Of a DNA stretch of 64,000 nucleotides, positions 17,603 to 25,379 are shown piece after piece (within the stretch, counting starts at the first letter, position 1; every line of letters starts with the position of its first letter). Under the pieces are notes generated by a model. That model was not told the DNA's origin, did no database searches, and was given only the letters and a program-made list of their open reading frames with translations. The position numbers were made by a program, and so were the translations under genes. Source of the stretch: JADJNW01 sp964526645 (GTDB lineage Bacteria > Bacteroidota > Bacteroidia > Chitinophagales > Saprospiraceae); assembly GCA_964526645.1 (NCBI GenBank), contig CAZGJN010000007.1:1-64000 (forward strand), read 5' to 3'.

Positions 17603-18427
17603 TTACATTTTTTGGAATGAAGAAATTGACTTCAGGGCACAAAGATAATCTGTTTTTAATAGGTTTTTATCAAAGTGATAGGTTGTGCAGTCCATCATAG
17701 GGTTTTCGATAGGGTAGAGCTGGTATAAAGCCCGAACTTCCTCACTGCTCAGCGCACGATTATAAATTCTCAATTCATCCAAGATACCTTTGAAACGGCG
17801 TACACCCTTGGCATTTATACAAGGGCTATTGGCAAAGGACAACACAGCTTCGTTGGTGATATCCACGCCGCTACACCGAAGCCCCTCGCGCTGCAAGTCG
17901 CCGTTTATAAACGTTTGTGCCATAAAGCCATCGCGTACCAGCACGATATGATGCCAGCCATTGCTCACCAGCGCCGGAGAAATATTGGGGTAGTATTTGC
18001 CAGGCGTTTCGTACACATTGGTATTGATTTCTTTTTGATTCATATCCAGCAGAAGGTCCAGCATTTGGTATTCATCGCATTCCATCCTTTTAGAAAGCAT
18101 ACTTTGCCTGAAAATGCTGTATTGATCCGGTTTGAAATAAAAGCTGATGGTGAAATCGGAAGTTTGAAAATAGTCATTCACTGCGCCATAAAATTCAACA
18201 TACCCATTGGTACCATCAAAGAGCAGCCCCTTATCCTCGATGCCGCACCAGCAGCCCACTTTGCCGAAGAGTTTTCCATTGGAATCACCGCCGCTATCGT
18301 CGCGCGCATCGCATTGATTGAAGGTATAATAAGCTACCAGCCCATCTTGCAAGGGATCGAGCGGAGCAGTAGCTGTGCCAATGAGGATCAGCAAAGCACT
18401 TAGCGCGAGGGTTTTCCAGTTTTTCAT
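17603..18427 (-). CDS. LamG-domain secreted protein, C-terminally shortened
   Basis: A 274-residue paralogue of the LamG protein at 15795. The ATG at 18427 gives a signal peptide (MKNWKTLALSALLILIGTATA). The LamG fold follows (GLVAYYTFNQCDARDDSGG, FTISFYFKPDQ, GWHHIVLVRDG, TFINGDLQREGL, FKGILDELRIYNRALSSEEVRALYQL), with four or more Cys. Unlike its paralogue it stops ~25 residues after the LamG domain and has no PKD-like segment or T9SS sorting domain. The final residues (DKNLLKTDYLCALKSISSFQKM) overlap the ybaB promoter and look like translated intergenic DNA. It is probably a truncated gene; whether the product is still secreted to the surface is unknown. Confidence 0.75.
   Translation of the reverse strand: MKNWKTLALSALLILIGTATAPLDPLQDGLVAYYTFNQCDARDDSGGDSNGKLFGKVGCWCGIEDKGLLFDGTNGYVEFYGAVNDYFQTSDFTISFYFKPDQYSIFRQSMLSKRMECDEYQMLDLLLDMNQKEINTNVYETPGKYYPNISPALVSNGWHHIVLVRDGFMAQTFINGDLQREGLRCSGVDITNEAVLSFANSPCINAKGVRRFKGILDELRIYNRALSSEEVRALYQLYPIENPMMDCTTYHFDKNLLKTDYLCALKSISSFQKM
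17640..17674 (-). promoter_or_regulatory. Putative ybaB promoter inside the neighbouring gene
   Basis: On the minus strand TTTG (17674-17671), a 23-base spacer and TATCTTTG (17647-17640) resemble a Bacteroidota promoter, with a predicted leader of ~38 bases before the ybaB ATG at 17595. Confidence 0.4.
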
Positions 18428-18529
18428 ATTGCAAACGATTTTATTGAAGCAAAGGCTACGCGGTATAGCCTCGTGAAGGTAATGAAACTCAAGCAAAAAG
18501 CCAATATTTTGGCAATCATCGAGCACTCA

Positions 18530-19225
18530 TCACCAGTTAGCTTTTCCACCAACTTTTTCTTCAAGGACATACAATATGCTGATGCCGGTAAAAAAATACC
18601 AGTCGTTTTTTTGATTATTGCCATTCAGGCTTACCCCGTCCAAATAATCTGAAAAAGTAATCCGAGTACCAAAATCCAAACCCAGCAGGAAATCCTCTGT
18701 CAGATCGAGCCGCAATCCTGCTGAAACAGGTACTACCAGAAAAGTGGAAGTCGCATTGGGCTCTGGTATTTTGAAACGATCCTCGGACGGTACTATGAGC
18801 TTGGGGTCCGTAAAAGCGGCACCTATTCCAATGGACAAAAAAGGCGAATACTGCCGATCAAATAAACCAGTGTTGTTATATCGCAAAGCACCGAAGGGAT
18901 GCAGCTCGCCATGTACTGCCAGTTCGAAAATATTAGAGCGCATGCTCCAGTTGCGTTCTTGGAGGTCAAAATTCGGGATATTTTTATCCCTTCCGGAAAT
19001 CATTCCCCAGGTGACACTGCCTTTTAAGGCAAACTTGGAAGTGAACATGTAGCGATAAATACCCCCTATCGCCGGTTTTGTCTCGGAAGCGGCAATAGGG
19101 CTGGGCGCCAGGTCTCCCTGATAATTGGCGATGCCCAAAAAAATGCCGGCTTCTACGTTTCTTTGTGCCGATAGTGAAAAAGGGAACAGCAGGATAAAAA
19201 GCCAATAGTGTTTAAGTGTGTTCAT
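18530..19225 (-). CDS. DUF6089 family outer-membrane beta-barrel protein
   Basis: Third DUF6089 paralogue in the window (231 residues). Signal peptide MNTLKHYWLFILLFPFSLSAQ, then the shared strands VEAGIFLGIANYQGDL, GGIYRYMFTSKFALKGSVTWG, SNIFELAVHGELHPFG, SPFLSIGIGAAF and FSDYLDGVSLNGNNQKNDW. It is co-directional with the LamG gene downstream, separated by ~100 bases. Barrel location is inferred from the family pattern; no function can be assigned. Confidence 0.8.
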   Translation of the reverse strand: MNTLKHYWLFILLFPFSLSAQRNVEAGIFLGIANYQGDLAPSPIAASETKPAIGGIYRYMFTSKFALKGSVTWGMISGRDKNIPNFDLQERNWSMRSNIFELAVHGELHPFGALRYNNTGLFDRQYSPFLSIGIGAAFTDPKLIVPSEDRFKIPEPNATSTFLVVPVSAGLRLDLTEDFLLGLDFGTRITFSDYLDGVSLNGNNQKNDWYFFTGISILYVLEEKVGGKANW

Positions 19226-19433
19226 TTGCGAAATTTTAGTTTTTGGAAAAAAGCTAAGTTAAATTACACCGAATATTTGGATTTGGCAAGCCAGGCTGCC
19301 ATTCGGAATGTCTTTTGCAAGGCGGCAAAGGGTGGAATTCAAAAAAAATACTATAAAAAGGGTAGAAACAATCTGATATTTGGCAACAAAATTACGATAA
19401 AAAAGGTTTTTTAGAATTTGAGATGCTTTTTTT

Positions 19434-19441
19434 TACTTTTG
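19434..19441 (+). promoter_or_regulatory. Putative -7 promoter box for tatC
   Basis: TACTTTTG matches TAnnTTTG and gives a leader of ~57 bases before the ATG at 19506. A TTTG at 19417-19420 is closer than usual for a -33 element. Confidence 0.4.
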
Positions 19442-19505
19442 CACTGCAATGTTTTAAACCATTATTCTGTAACAGTATCCCAATCTCACTTTAATCCGAT
19501 CGCTT

Positions 19506-20357
19506 ATGCCTTTAGACCAGGTAGATGTAGATAACAATAGCAAAGGCAAAGAAATGAGTTTTCTGGAGCATCTGGAAGAATTGCGCTGGCATATTATTCG
19601 TAGCTTGGCGGCAATAGCAATAGCAGCAACGGTATTGTTTATTTTTCAAGGCTGGCTATTCGAGTCGGTTATTTTTGGGCCTACCACCAAAGATTTCATC
19701 TCCTATCGTTTGTTTTGCGAATGGTCGCATGCATTAGGGATGGGGGATACCATGTGCATTGTACCGCCAGAGTTCAAAAAACAGGCGATTGGCTTTGGCG
19801 AAGCATTCATCACGAGCATTCGGATTGCTATCATTGGAGGAATTGTTGTTGGGTTTCCCTATATTTTTTGGGAGGTGTGGCGTTTTGTTAGCCCAGGCCT
19901 GCATGAGCACGAACGTCGGGCGGCCAGAGGTGCAGTGGCGGTTTGCTCCTCTTTATTTTTTTCGGGTATCTTTTTTGGTTACTTTATAGTAGCCCCTTTT
20001 GGTGTGCGCTGGCTGGCTGGTTACACCATTCCAGGTGTAGAAAATATACCAACACTTTCTTCAGTTATTAATTATATGGTGATGTTTACTGTGCCAAGCG
20101 GGCTTATTTTTGAATTGCCGGTAGTGGTGTATGTTTTATCCAGGATAGGGCTGGTTACGCCCGAAGGAATGCGCAAGTACCGAAAGCATTCTATTGTTGC
20201 TATCTTAATTATAGCTGGTGTGCTTACACCGCCAGATGCCGTTACGCAATTTCTCGTTGGTATTCCCTTGTATTTTTTATATGAAATAAGCATTTACATC
20301 TCTGCCAGGGTAGCAAGGCAATTAAAAGAAAAAGAGAAACAGGAGTCGTTTACATAA
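19506..20357 (+). CDS. tatC: Sec-independent (Tat) protein translocase subunit TatC
   Basis: Six-span inner-membrane protein that recognises twin-arginine signal peptides and starts export of folded proteins with TatA. The N-terminal signature MSFLEHLEELRWHIIRS, PGLHEHERR in the first periplasmic/cytoplasmic loop region, IFELPVVVYVL and the conserved TPPDAVTQ near the last helix are all visible. At 283 residues it is longer than E. coli TatC, with an extra loop (CEWSHALGMGDTMCIVPPEF) between helices 1 and 2 that holds two Cys; such a loop is usual in Bacteroidota. TatA is not in the window. The next gene starts 17 bases later, probably in the same transcript. Confidence 0.95.
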   Translation: MPLDQVDVDNNSKGKEMSFLEHLEELRWHIIRSLAAIAIAATVLFIFQGWLFESVIFGPTTKDFISYRLFCEWSHALGMGDTMCIVPPEFKKQAIGFGEAFITSIRIAIIGGIVVGFPYIFWEVWRFVSPGLHEHERRAARGAVAVCSSLFFSGIFFGYFIVAPFGVRWLAGYTIPGVENIPTLSSVINYMVMFTVPSGLIFELPVVVYVLSRIGLVTPEGMRKYRKHSIVAILIIAGVLTPPDAVTQFLVGIPLYFLYEISIYISARVARQLKEKEKQESFT

Positions 20358-20374
20358 ATAAATGATAGAATTTC

Positions 20375-20806
20375 ATGCAAAGGGTATCCTCCAATCTTAC
20401 ATTGATTTATAAGTTTTTTATTCCTGTTTTATATGCTTCTTTGTTTGGCGCTGTTTCTGTGGCGCTTTTGGTTTACGGGTACAATCCCTTACTGCGATTT
20501 GGTTTTCCCCTCTTGTACTTGCTCACCTTGGGGCTGTTTTATGTCACGGTTTTTCAATTGAAAAGAGTAGAAATGGATGAAACATTTGTCTATGTGACTA
20601 ATTATTTCCGACATTTTCGCTATCCGTACCACAACATCGAAAAAATTCAGGAACGTGATTTTATTTTATTTCGGTTGGTGACCATTCATTTTCGGAAACC
20701 GGGCTTTTTTGGGAAAAAAGTGAGCTTTCTGCCCAGTAGCAAGTTGTACGATGATTTTTGGGAAACCCACCCGCTGCTGCGAGTAGATTTCTTAAGGAAA
20801 AGCTGA
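20375..20806 (+). CDS. Small membrane protein with two N-terminal helices, PH-like tail
   Basis: A 143-residue protein not assigned to a named family. Two hydrophobic segments (~16-36 and ~43-62) are followed by a soluble part whose strand pattern (VEMDETFVYVTNYFRHFRYPYHNIEKIQ, VTIHFRKPGFFGKKVSFLPS) resembles bacterial PH-like domains; that resemblance is inference. It lies 17 bases after tatC and is followed by a terminator that overlaps its stop codon, so it is likely the last gene of the tatC transcript. Confidence 0.65.
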   Translation: MQRVSSNLTLIYKFFIPVLYASLFGAVSVALLVYGYNPLLRFGFPLLYLLTLGLFYVTVFQLKRVEMDETFVYVTNYFRHFRYPYHNIEKIQERDFILFRLVTIHFRKPGFFGKKVSFLPSSKLYDDFWETHPLLRVDFLRKS

Positions 20807-20820
20807 AATTCAGGCTTTTT
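20798..20820. terminator. Bidirectional terminator between convergent genes
   Basis: AAAAGC (20798-20803) and GCTTTTT (20814-20820) pair, with TG/CA pairing inside and one bulged G. The hairpin spans the stop codon at 20804 and reaches the opposite stop codon at 20819. Confidence 0.55.
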
Positions 20821-22801
20821 AAAACTTGATCCACCAACCTTCTTTAATTCCCTCCAGCAAACCATAATTCACCTTATCCACCTGGATGCCATCAGGGTTG
20901 AAAAGGCTAATTTCTCCGCCGAAGTTGGGCAGGCGAATCTGCTTTAAAACAATCACTCCTGTATTGCCTGGATTGATAAAAAGAGCTGGAATTCGTTCAC
21001 TTTCGCCTCGTTTATTGCGTACTTCCCAGCCAGAGAGGTCTTGGGTTTGATCTGTGGCATTGAGCAGCGCGATCATCTCGTTCCCTTTATCGCTGTTTTT
21101 AGGATTGACCATTGCCGCTGAAATGTGAATTCCTTGGGTAATCATAGGTTTATCCAGTGTCGGCTTGGTGCTGTCTTTGCTATCCAACGCTAATTTTACA
21201 GCCCTGAATGCATTGATTTTGCCATAACCAAACCACTCCGAATGACCATTTTGGTCATAAGTTCCCTTTTTGAGTTGAAATACAGGCTCTGGATTATTAT
21301 CTACGATTTTATCAGCGGTTTTAATCAATATTTCTCGCACTTGTTCTGCAGTAAGTGCAGGGTTGACAGATAGCATGAGTGCAGCTACACCGGCTACTTG
21401 AGGCGCAGCGCCAGAAGTACCACCAAACTTGTCGGTATAGCGGCTGCCCAATTTTTCGTTATCTGTTGTCCATAAGCTTTGTCCGGGTACTCTCTGTTGA
21501 ATATCAATAGGATGTACATTATCGCTTGGCGCACAGCAATCTATTTCTTTTCCCCAATTGCTATAAATGGCTTTTCGATTTTGGCTGGTAGAAGCCGCCA
21601 CAGTGATCACATGGGGATGAGCAGCATGTCCATTCATGATTGCTCCTTTGGTCTGTTTCAGTCCAGCAGTAGGATGCCGCCAGGTGAAGCTGGTATTGTC
21701 CATATCTCGGATTGGGGCATTATAATTGCCTGCGGCAAATAAAATGGTACAGCCTTTACCTTTTGGGCCGCCTGTTTTGAACAGGTCCGTTAATTGCTTT
21801 TGCAACAAAGAGGAAATAGGCGCAAAGACAGGTACGGGGCCCCAACTGCAAGAGATAATATCTGCCTTTTTACCTGTATAATCAAAAATTTCATAGAGGA
21901 GGTTGTCATCGCCGGTCATCCCGAAGCGAACAGGCATAAAAGAACATCCTGGCGCTACGCCCACTATCCCGCTGCCGTTTTCTTCGCCAATAGCCAAGCC
22001 CGCGCAGGGTGTTCCGTGATAATCGCCGCGCTTTCGATCAGGTAACGGCAGCGCATCAGCATCCACGAAATCTTTCGGAAAAACGATCTTCCCAGGTCCG
22101 TTCAAATCCGGGTGGCTAAGGTCAAATCCATCGTCAATGATGGCCACCACAACTGCCCTGGATCCGCGCGTAAGATCCCAGGCACCGGAAGCGTCAATGT
22201 GTGCTTCGGGTACCAATTCTATGCCCTTAGTGCTTTTTAGGTGCCATTGATGCCGAAATAAATCATCGGAAGGAGCATAATAAGGCTGAAAACGATTGAT
22301 AAGATTAGGCTCTGCGAATATGATTTCGGTATATTCCTGCAAGTCTTCACATACTTTTACAGGATTTTTGCCTGCAGATTGGGTCACTTGCAGCAGGTAG
22401 GTACGGTCAGCTTCTTCACCATAAGTTTTGATAAATTTTAAACCATGTTTTTCCAGGGTTGCTTCTATTTTGGTGTAGCGCGTAGCTTTATGAAAGCACA
22501 GCGTAAGCATATCTGTGATGTAGTAGCGCGTAGCATCATCACCCTCTGGACGATAAGCATGGTGACAGATACCAGCAAACCGTTCATTTTGCCGAAGATA
22601 ATCCATCACCTCATCGCGTTCGCCGCTACGGGTCTTGATTTTATAGACATCATCAAAAACCAGTTGCAGGGTTTCCACTGGCGCTATATCTTTCACTGCC
22701 TCCCGCAATTGCGGATTAGGAAGTATTAGTGTGAAAAAATCTGGCTCTTTTTCGATGGAAATTTTTTCGCCGCCTCGGTAGAGGTGATTTTTGGATGACA
22801 T
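20819..22801 (-). CDS. Leaderless S8 (subtilisin-like) serine peptidase with C-terminal lamin-tail-like domain
   Basis: A 660-residue serine peptidase. The catalytic triad is Asp223 (VVAIIDDGFDLSHPDL), His262 (DYHGTPCAG) and Ser463 (GGTSGAAPQVAG); Asn359 in AAGN is the oxyanion-hole residue. GTSGAAP differs from the common GTSMAAP but occurs in the family. The N-terminal ~190 residues are extra, containing a propeptide-like stretch (KVCEDLQEYTEIIFAEPNL before RHQWHL). Residues ~560-650 look like a lamin-tail-domain beta sandwich (LNATDQTQDLSGWEVRNKRG). No signal peptide is present, which is unusual for a subtilase. Its first five residues MSSKN are the same as those of the protein at 23729. 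It is transcribed away from the 23.1-29.8 kb cluster. Target unknown. Confidence 0.88.
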   Translation of the reverse strand: MSSKNHLYRGGEKISIEKEPDFFTLILPNPQLREAVKDIAPVETLQLVFDDVYKIKTRSGERDEVMDYLRQNERFAGICHHAYRPEGDDATRYYITDMLTLCFHKATRYTKIEATLEKHGLKFIKTYGEEADRTYLLQVTQSAGKNPVKVCEDLQEYTEIIFAEPNLINRFQPYYAPSDDLFRHQWHLKSTKGIELVPEAHIDASGAWDLTRGSRAVVVAIIDDGFDLSHPDLNGPGKIVFPKDFVDADALPLPDRKRGDYHGTPCAGLAIGEENGSGIVGVAPGCSFMPVRFGMTGDDNLLYEIFDYTGKKADIISCSWGPVPVFAPISSLLQKQLTDLFKTGGPKGKGCTILFAAGNYNAPIRDMDNTSFTWRHPTAGLKQTKGAIMNGHAAHPHVITVAASTSQNRKAIYSNWGKEIDCCAPSDNVHPIDIQQRVPGQSLWTTDNEKLGSRYTDKFGGTSGAAPQVAGVAALMLSVNPALTAEQVREILIKTADKIVDNNPEPVFQLKKGTYDQNGHSEWFGYGKINAFRAVKLALDSKDSTKPTLDKPMITQGIHISAAMVNPKNSDKGNEMIALLNATDQTQDLSGWEVRNKRGESERIPALFINPGNTGVIVLKQIRLPNFGGEISLFNPDGIQVDKVNYGLLEGIKEGWWIKF

Positions 22802-23110
22802 AGTTTGGGCTATTATAGGTCAGCAATAATAATTTATAAGCACTTGTTCTAATTTAAACAAGGTTTATTTTTTAAATAAAATGCTGATTTATTGCTATTT
22901 ATAATTTTATTGACATATCGACAAATCAGCACATCAGCTTAATATGCCAAAGTTAAACGATAGTTTTCCACCCAAATGCTAAATAGCCGATTAATTTCAA
23001 AAAAAACATGAATTGTTAAGCCATTGTTAATCAAAAAGTATTAGGCAAAATACGCTTTGGGTAATAAAAAAATCTCATTATCTTAGCTTTTAAGAATTCC
23101 CTTACCCGCT
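22802..23110. other. Divergent intergenic region containing a dispersed repeat
   Basis: 309 bases between the divergent subtilase and CAP-domain genes. About a third of it (22840-22938) is a long copy of the dispersed repeat. The rest is AT-rich; a TACGCTTTG near 23047 is one base from the -7 consensus. No open frame of note. Confidence 0.5.
22840..22938 (+). repeat. Dispersed intergenic repeat, long copy
   Basis: The block opens with GCACTTGTTCT and ends with AAATCAGCACATCAGC. The copy at 38388-38471 has the same two ends and an AATAAAAT segment between them, with length differences. The function is unknown. Confidence 0.5.
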
Positions 23111-23590
23111 ATGAGAAAAATCTCCATTTTTTTTGCATTTTTCCTGCTGCTGCTGCAAGGCTGTTTGACAGATGAAGAACCCTCTGCCGATGAGGCTTTC
23201 AAGCAAGCACTGCTTACCCAGGTGAATAAATACCGCCAACAAGGTTGCAAATGTGGCATCACGACAATGCCGCCCGTAGCGCCGCTGGTCTGGAATAATC
23301 TTCTGGAAAAAGCTGCTCGCCGCCATGCCAATGATATGGCTGCTCATAATCACTTTGACCATATCGGTACAGATGGAAGTAATTCTGCAAAACGAATATC
23401 GGATACAGGCTACAATTGGAGTGCTATTGGTGAAAATATTGCTTTTGGCTATACTACAGCGAGTGAGCTGATAGAAGGTTGGATCAAAAGTGCCGATCAT
23501 TGCCAGAATATTATGAACGCGGACTTTGCAGAAATGGGCGTAGCAGAAGCAGATACTTACTGGGTACAGACGCTGGGCAAGCAGAAGTAG
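23111..23590 (+). CDS. CAP-domain (SCP/PR-1) lipoprotein
   Basis: A 159-residue lipoprotein. The signal peptide ends in the lipobox LLQGC, so Cys18 is probably lipidated. The CAP domain fills the rest: LEKAARRHANDMAAHNHFDHIG, ISDTGYNWSAIGENIAFGYTTASELIEGWIKSADHCQNIMN is represented by its HFDH, GENIA and W-x2-S-x2-HCQNIM motifs, ending in MGVAEADTYWVQTLG. His and Glu of the CAP cavity are present. CAP proteins occur in secreted defence, wall-binding and lytic roles; none can be assigned. It is the first gene of a co-directional set with 23729, 25380 and 28871. Confidence 0.88.
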   Translation: MRKISIFFAFFLLLLQGCLTDEEPSADEAFKQALLTQVNKYRQQGCKCGITTMPPVAPLVWNNLLEKAARRHANDMAAHNHFDHIGTDGSNSAKRISDTGYNWSAIGENIAFGYTTASELIEGWIKSADHCQNIMNADFAEMGVAEADTYWVQTLGKQK

Positions 23591-23728
23591 CTGCACAAAA
23601 GCGATAAAATTTAACTTTTTAGCTTCAAACACAATAAATAACCATATTCTTACCTTAAATTTAGCGCTTGTTAACTGCTATTGCTTTCACAAGCAATGGC
23701 AAGTACCTAAATCTAAAATCCTAAACCC

Positions 23729-25273
23729 ATGTCTTCAAAAAACCTGCAAGAACTACTCACCGCAAGCAGCCAACTAAAAACGGGCGCACAGCACCCCAAT
23801 GTAAAATCCTTTCGGGAAATTTTGTACGAATTGGGTTTTAGTAAAGCGCTCAATTGGGAGAAAGACAGCGCAAGCGAAATTTACGATGCCAATACAGTGC
23901 TTGCCGCCAAAGAATTTGCCAGAAGAAATGGTTTGGATAGCGATGGAAATGCCATCAGTGCGGAACTTTCTCTAAAACTTCTGGAGCGGTATGCCCTGAT
24001 TCCGCATCTAAAAGCGATTTTGGTAGCGCTGCAAACGGATCAAACCGAACAGCTTTTTCAAAAAGAGGCTTCTTTTTCTACAGCGGTAGCTCTTTGTTTG
24101 CGCGCCCTGGGTTTTGTGCAAGAGAATGTAGTAGATGCTTTGAGCGAATTTGCTAAGTTGGAGCATTTCCCTTTTGACGGTGTACAACTCAATCCTACCC
24201 TCAGTAAAGGGCTTGCAGATTGCTTGCTGTATTATTACGGCGATGATTTTGTGCATACCAATTTGTACCAAAAATCGAGTACGGGCCTGACCATCACTGC
24301 GGGCAGTAAAACAACCATCGTAGCGGATAATCAAAAGAGCGTCACTTTCAAAAATATAAAATACGGTAAATACACAGGGCTTGGCTTTGTTGGCAATCAA
24401 ACGATCGCAACTTTTGTTCAAACGAATCGCGACTTTTTGAAAGGCATGGATATTAGTGATTCTGCTATCAATGTTATTCTTGCGGTTTCTGAAAATGAAG
24501 GCAACCTCGATGCCATCAATAGCTACGACAACTCCTTCCTGAGTTTTGGTATTTTCCAATGGACACTCGGCGCTGCTTCTGATGAAGGAGAACTACCCGC
24601 TTTGCTCAAAAAAATTAAATCAGGGCAGCCAGCGGCTTTCTGGACGCACTTTGGGCAATTTGGGCTTGATGTGTGGGAAAAAACCGGTACTACCTACGGC
24701 TATCTCATTTTCAAAGGGAATAAAATTGCTACCGCTGATTTTAAGGAAGTTTTTCGTCGCCCCTCTTGGGCATTTCGTTTTTGGAATGCAGGGCAAGACG
24801 ACCGGGTGAAAGGCATTCAGATCGAGCACGCGCTCAGCCGCTTGAAAAATTTCTATTTCAAAACAGATAGCGGCAATACAATTTACGGTTTTCCTTTATC
24901 AAAAATTATTACTTCAGAGTACGGCGTAGGGTTGATCCTCGACAATCACGTCAATCGCCCTGGCTATGTGCGGAGTTGCATCAAAGAGGCAATGGATACA
25001 ACGGGCTTGAAAAATCCAGCCAATTGGACCAGCGCCGAAGAACGCAAGGTGTTGGACGCTTATCTGAACATCCGAGTTACTTATGGTAGTTCTCCTATGA
25101 CTTCTGCCCGTCATCGCGAAAATGTCACTAAAAAATACCTGGCGCAGCATTTAATTTCCGATGAGCGAAACACTTTCCGCTACACGATGAGCGGAACCAG
25201 AGGCTCAACGGATAATACGCCTCCTGACTATAATGAAGCCGACTATCCTGATATCAAACATCATGATCATTAA
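23729..25273 (+). CDS. Peptidoglycan-binding-like protein with lysozyme-like domain
   Basis: A 514-residue protein with no signal peptide. Two helical repeats at ~20-90 and ~105-170 resemble PGRP/PG_binding_1 modules (KSFREILYELGF ... VLAAKEFARRNGLDSDG and CLRALGFVQENVVDALSEFAKLE). Residues ~240-400 contain AVSENEGNLDAINSYD followed by SFGIFQWTLG, which recalls the catalytic Glu and substrate loop of lysozyme-like transglycosylases (E-x-G-x-N-x-A ... GxxQ). The C-terminus ends in a charged His/Asp-rich tail. The likely role is cleavage of peptidoglycan, but the assignment rests on motif resemblance. The start is MSSKN, as in the subtilase at 20819; without a signal peptide it would need another export route such as a contractile injection device, which is not seen here. 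Confidence 0.55.
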   Translation: MSSKNLQELLTASSQLKTGAQHPNVKSFREILYELGFSKALNWEKDSASEIYDANTVLAAKEFARRNGLDSDGNAISAELSLKLLERYALIPHLKAILVALQTDQTEQLFQKEASFSTAVALCLRALGFVQENVVDALSEFAKLEHFPFDGVQLNPTLSKGLADCLLYYYGDDFVHTNLYQKSSTGLTITAGSKTTIVADNQKSVTFKNIKYGKYTGLGFVGNQTIATFVQTNRDFLKGMDISDSAINVILAVSENEGNLDAINSYDNSFLSFGIFQWTLGAASDEGELPALLKKIKSGQPAAFWTHFGQFGLDVWEKTGTTYGYLIFKGNKIATADFKEVFRRPSWAFRFWNAGQDDRVKGIQIEHALSRLKNFYFKTDSGNTIYGFPLSKIITSEYGVGLILDNHVNRPGYVRSCIKEAMDTTGLKNPANWTSAEERKVLDAYLNIRVTYGSSPMTSARHRENVTKKYLAQHLISDERNTFRYTMSGTRGSTDNTPPDYNEADYPDIKHHDH

Positions 25274-25379
25274 GTTACCGAGCGGTTTAATAGTCAATAG
25301 TCGAAAAGGCTTATAACCTTGATAATCAATAAGATGCAGCATTTATTTTGTAATTTAAATATGCTTGGTTACTTAAAAT

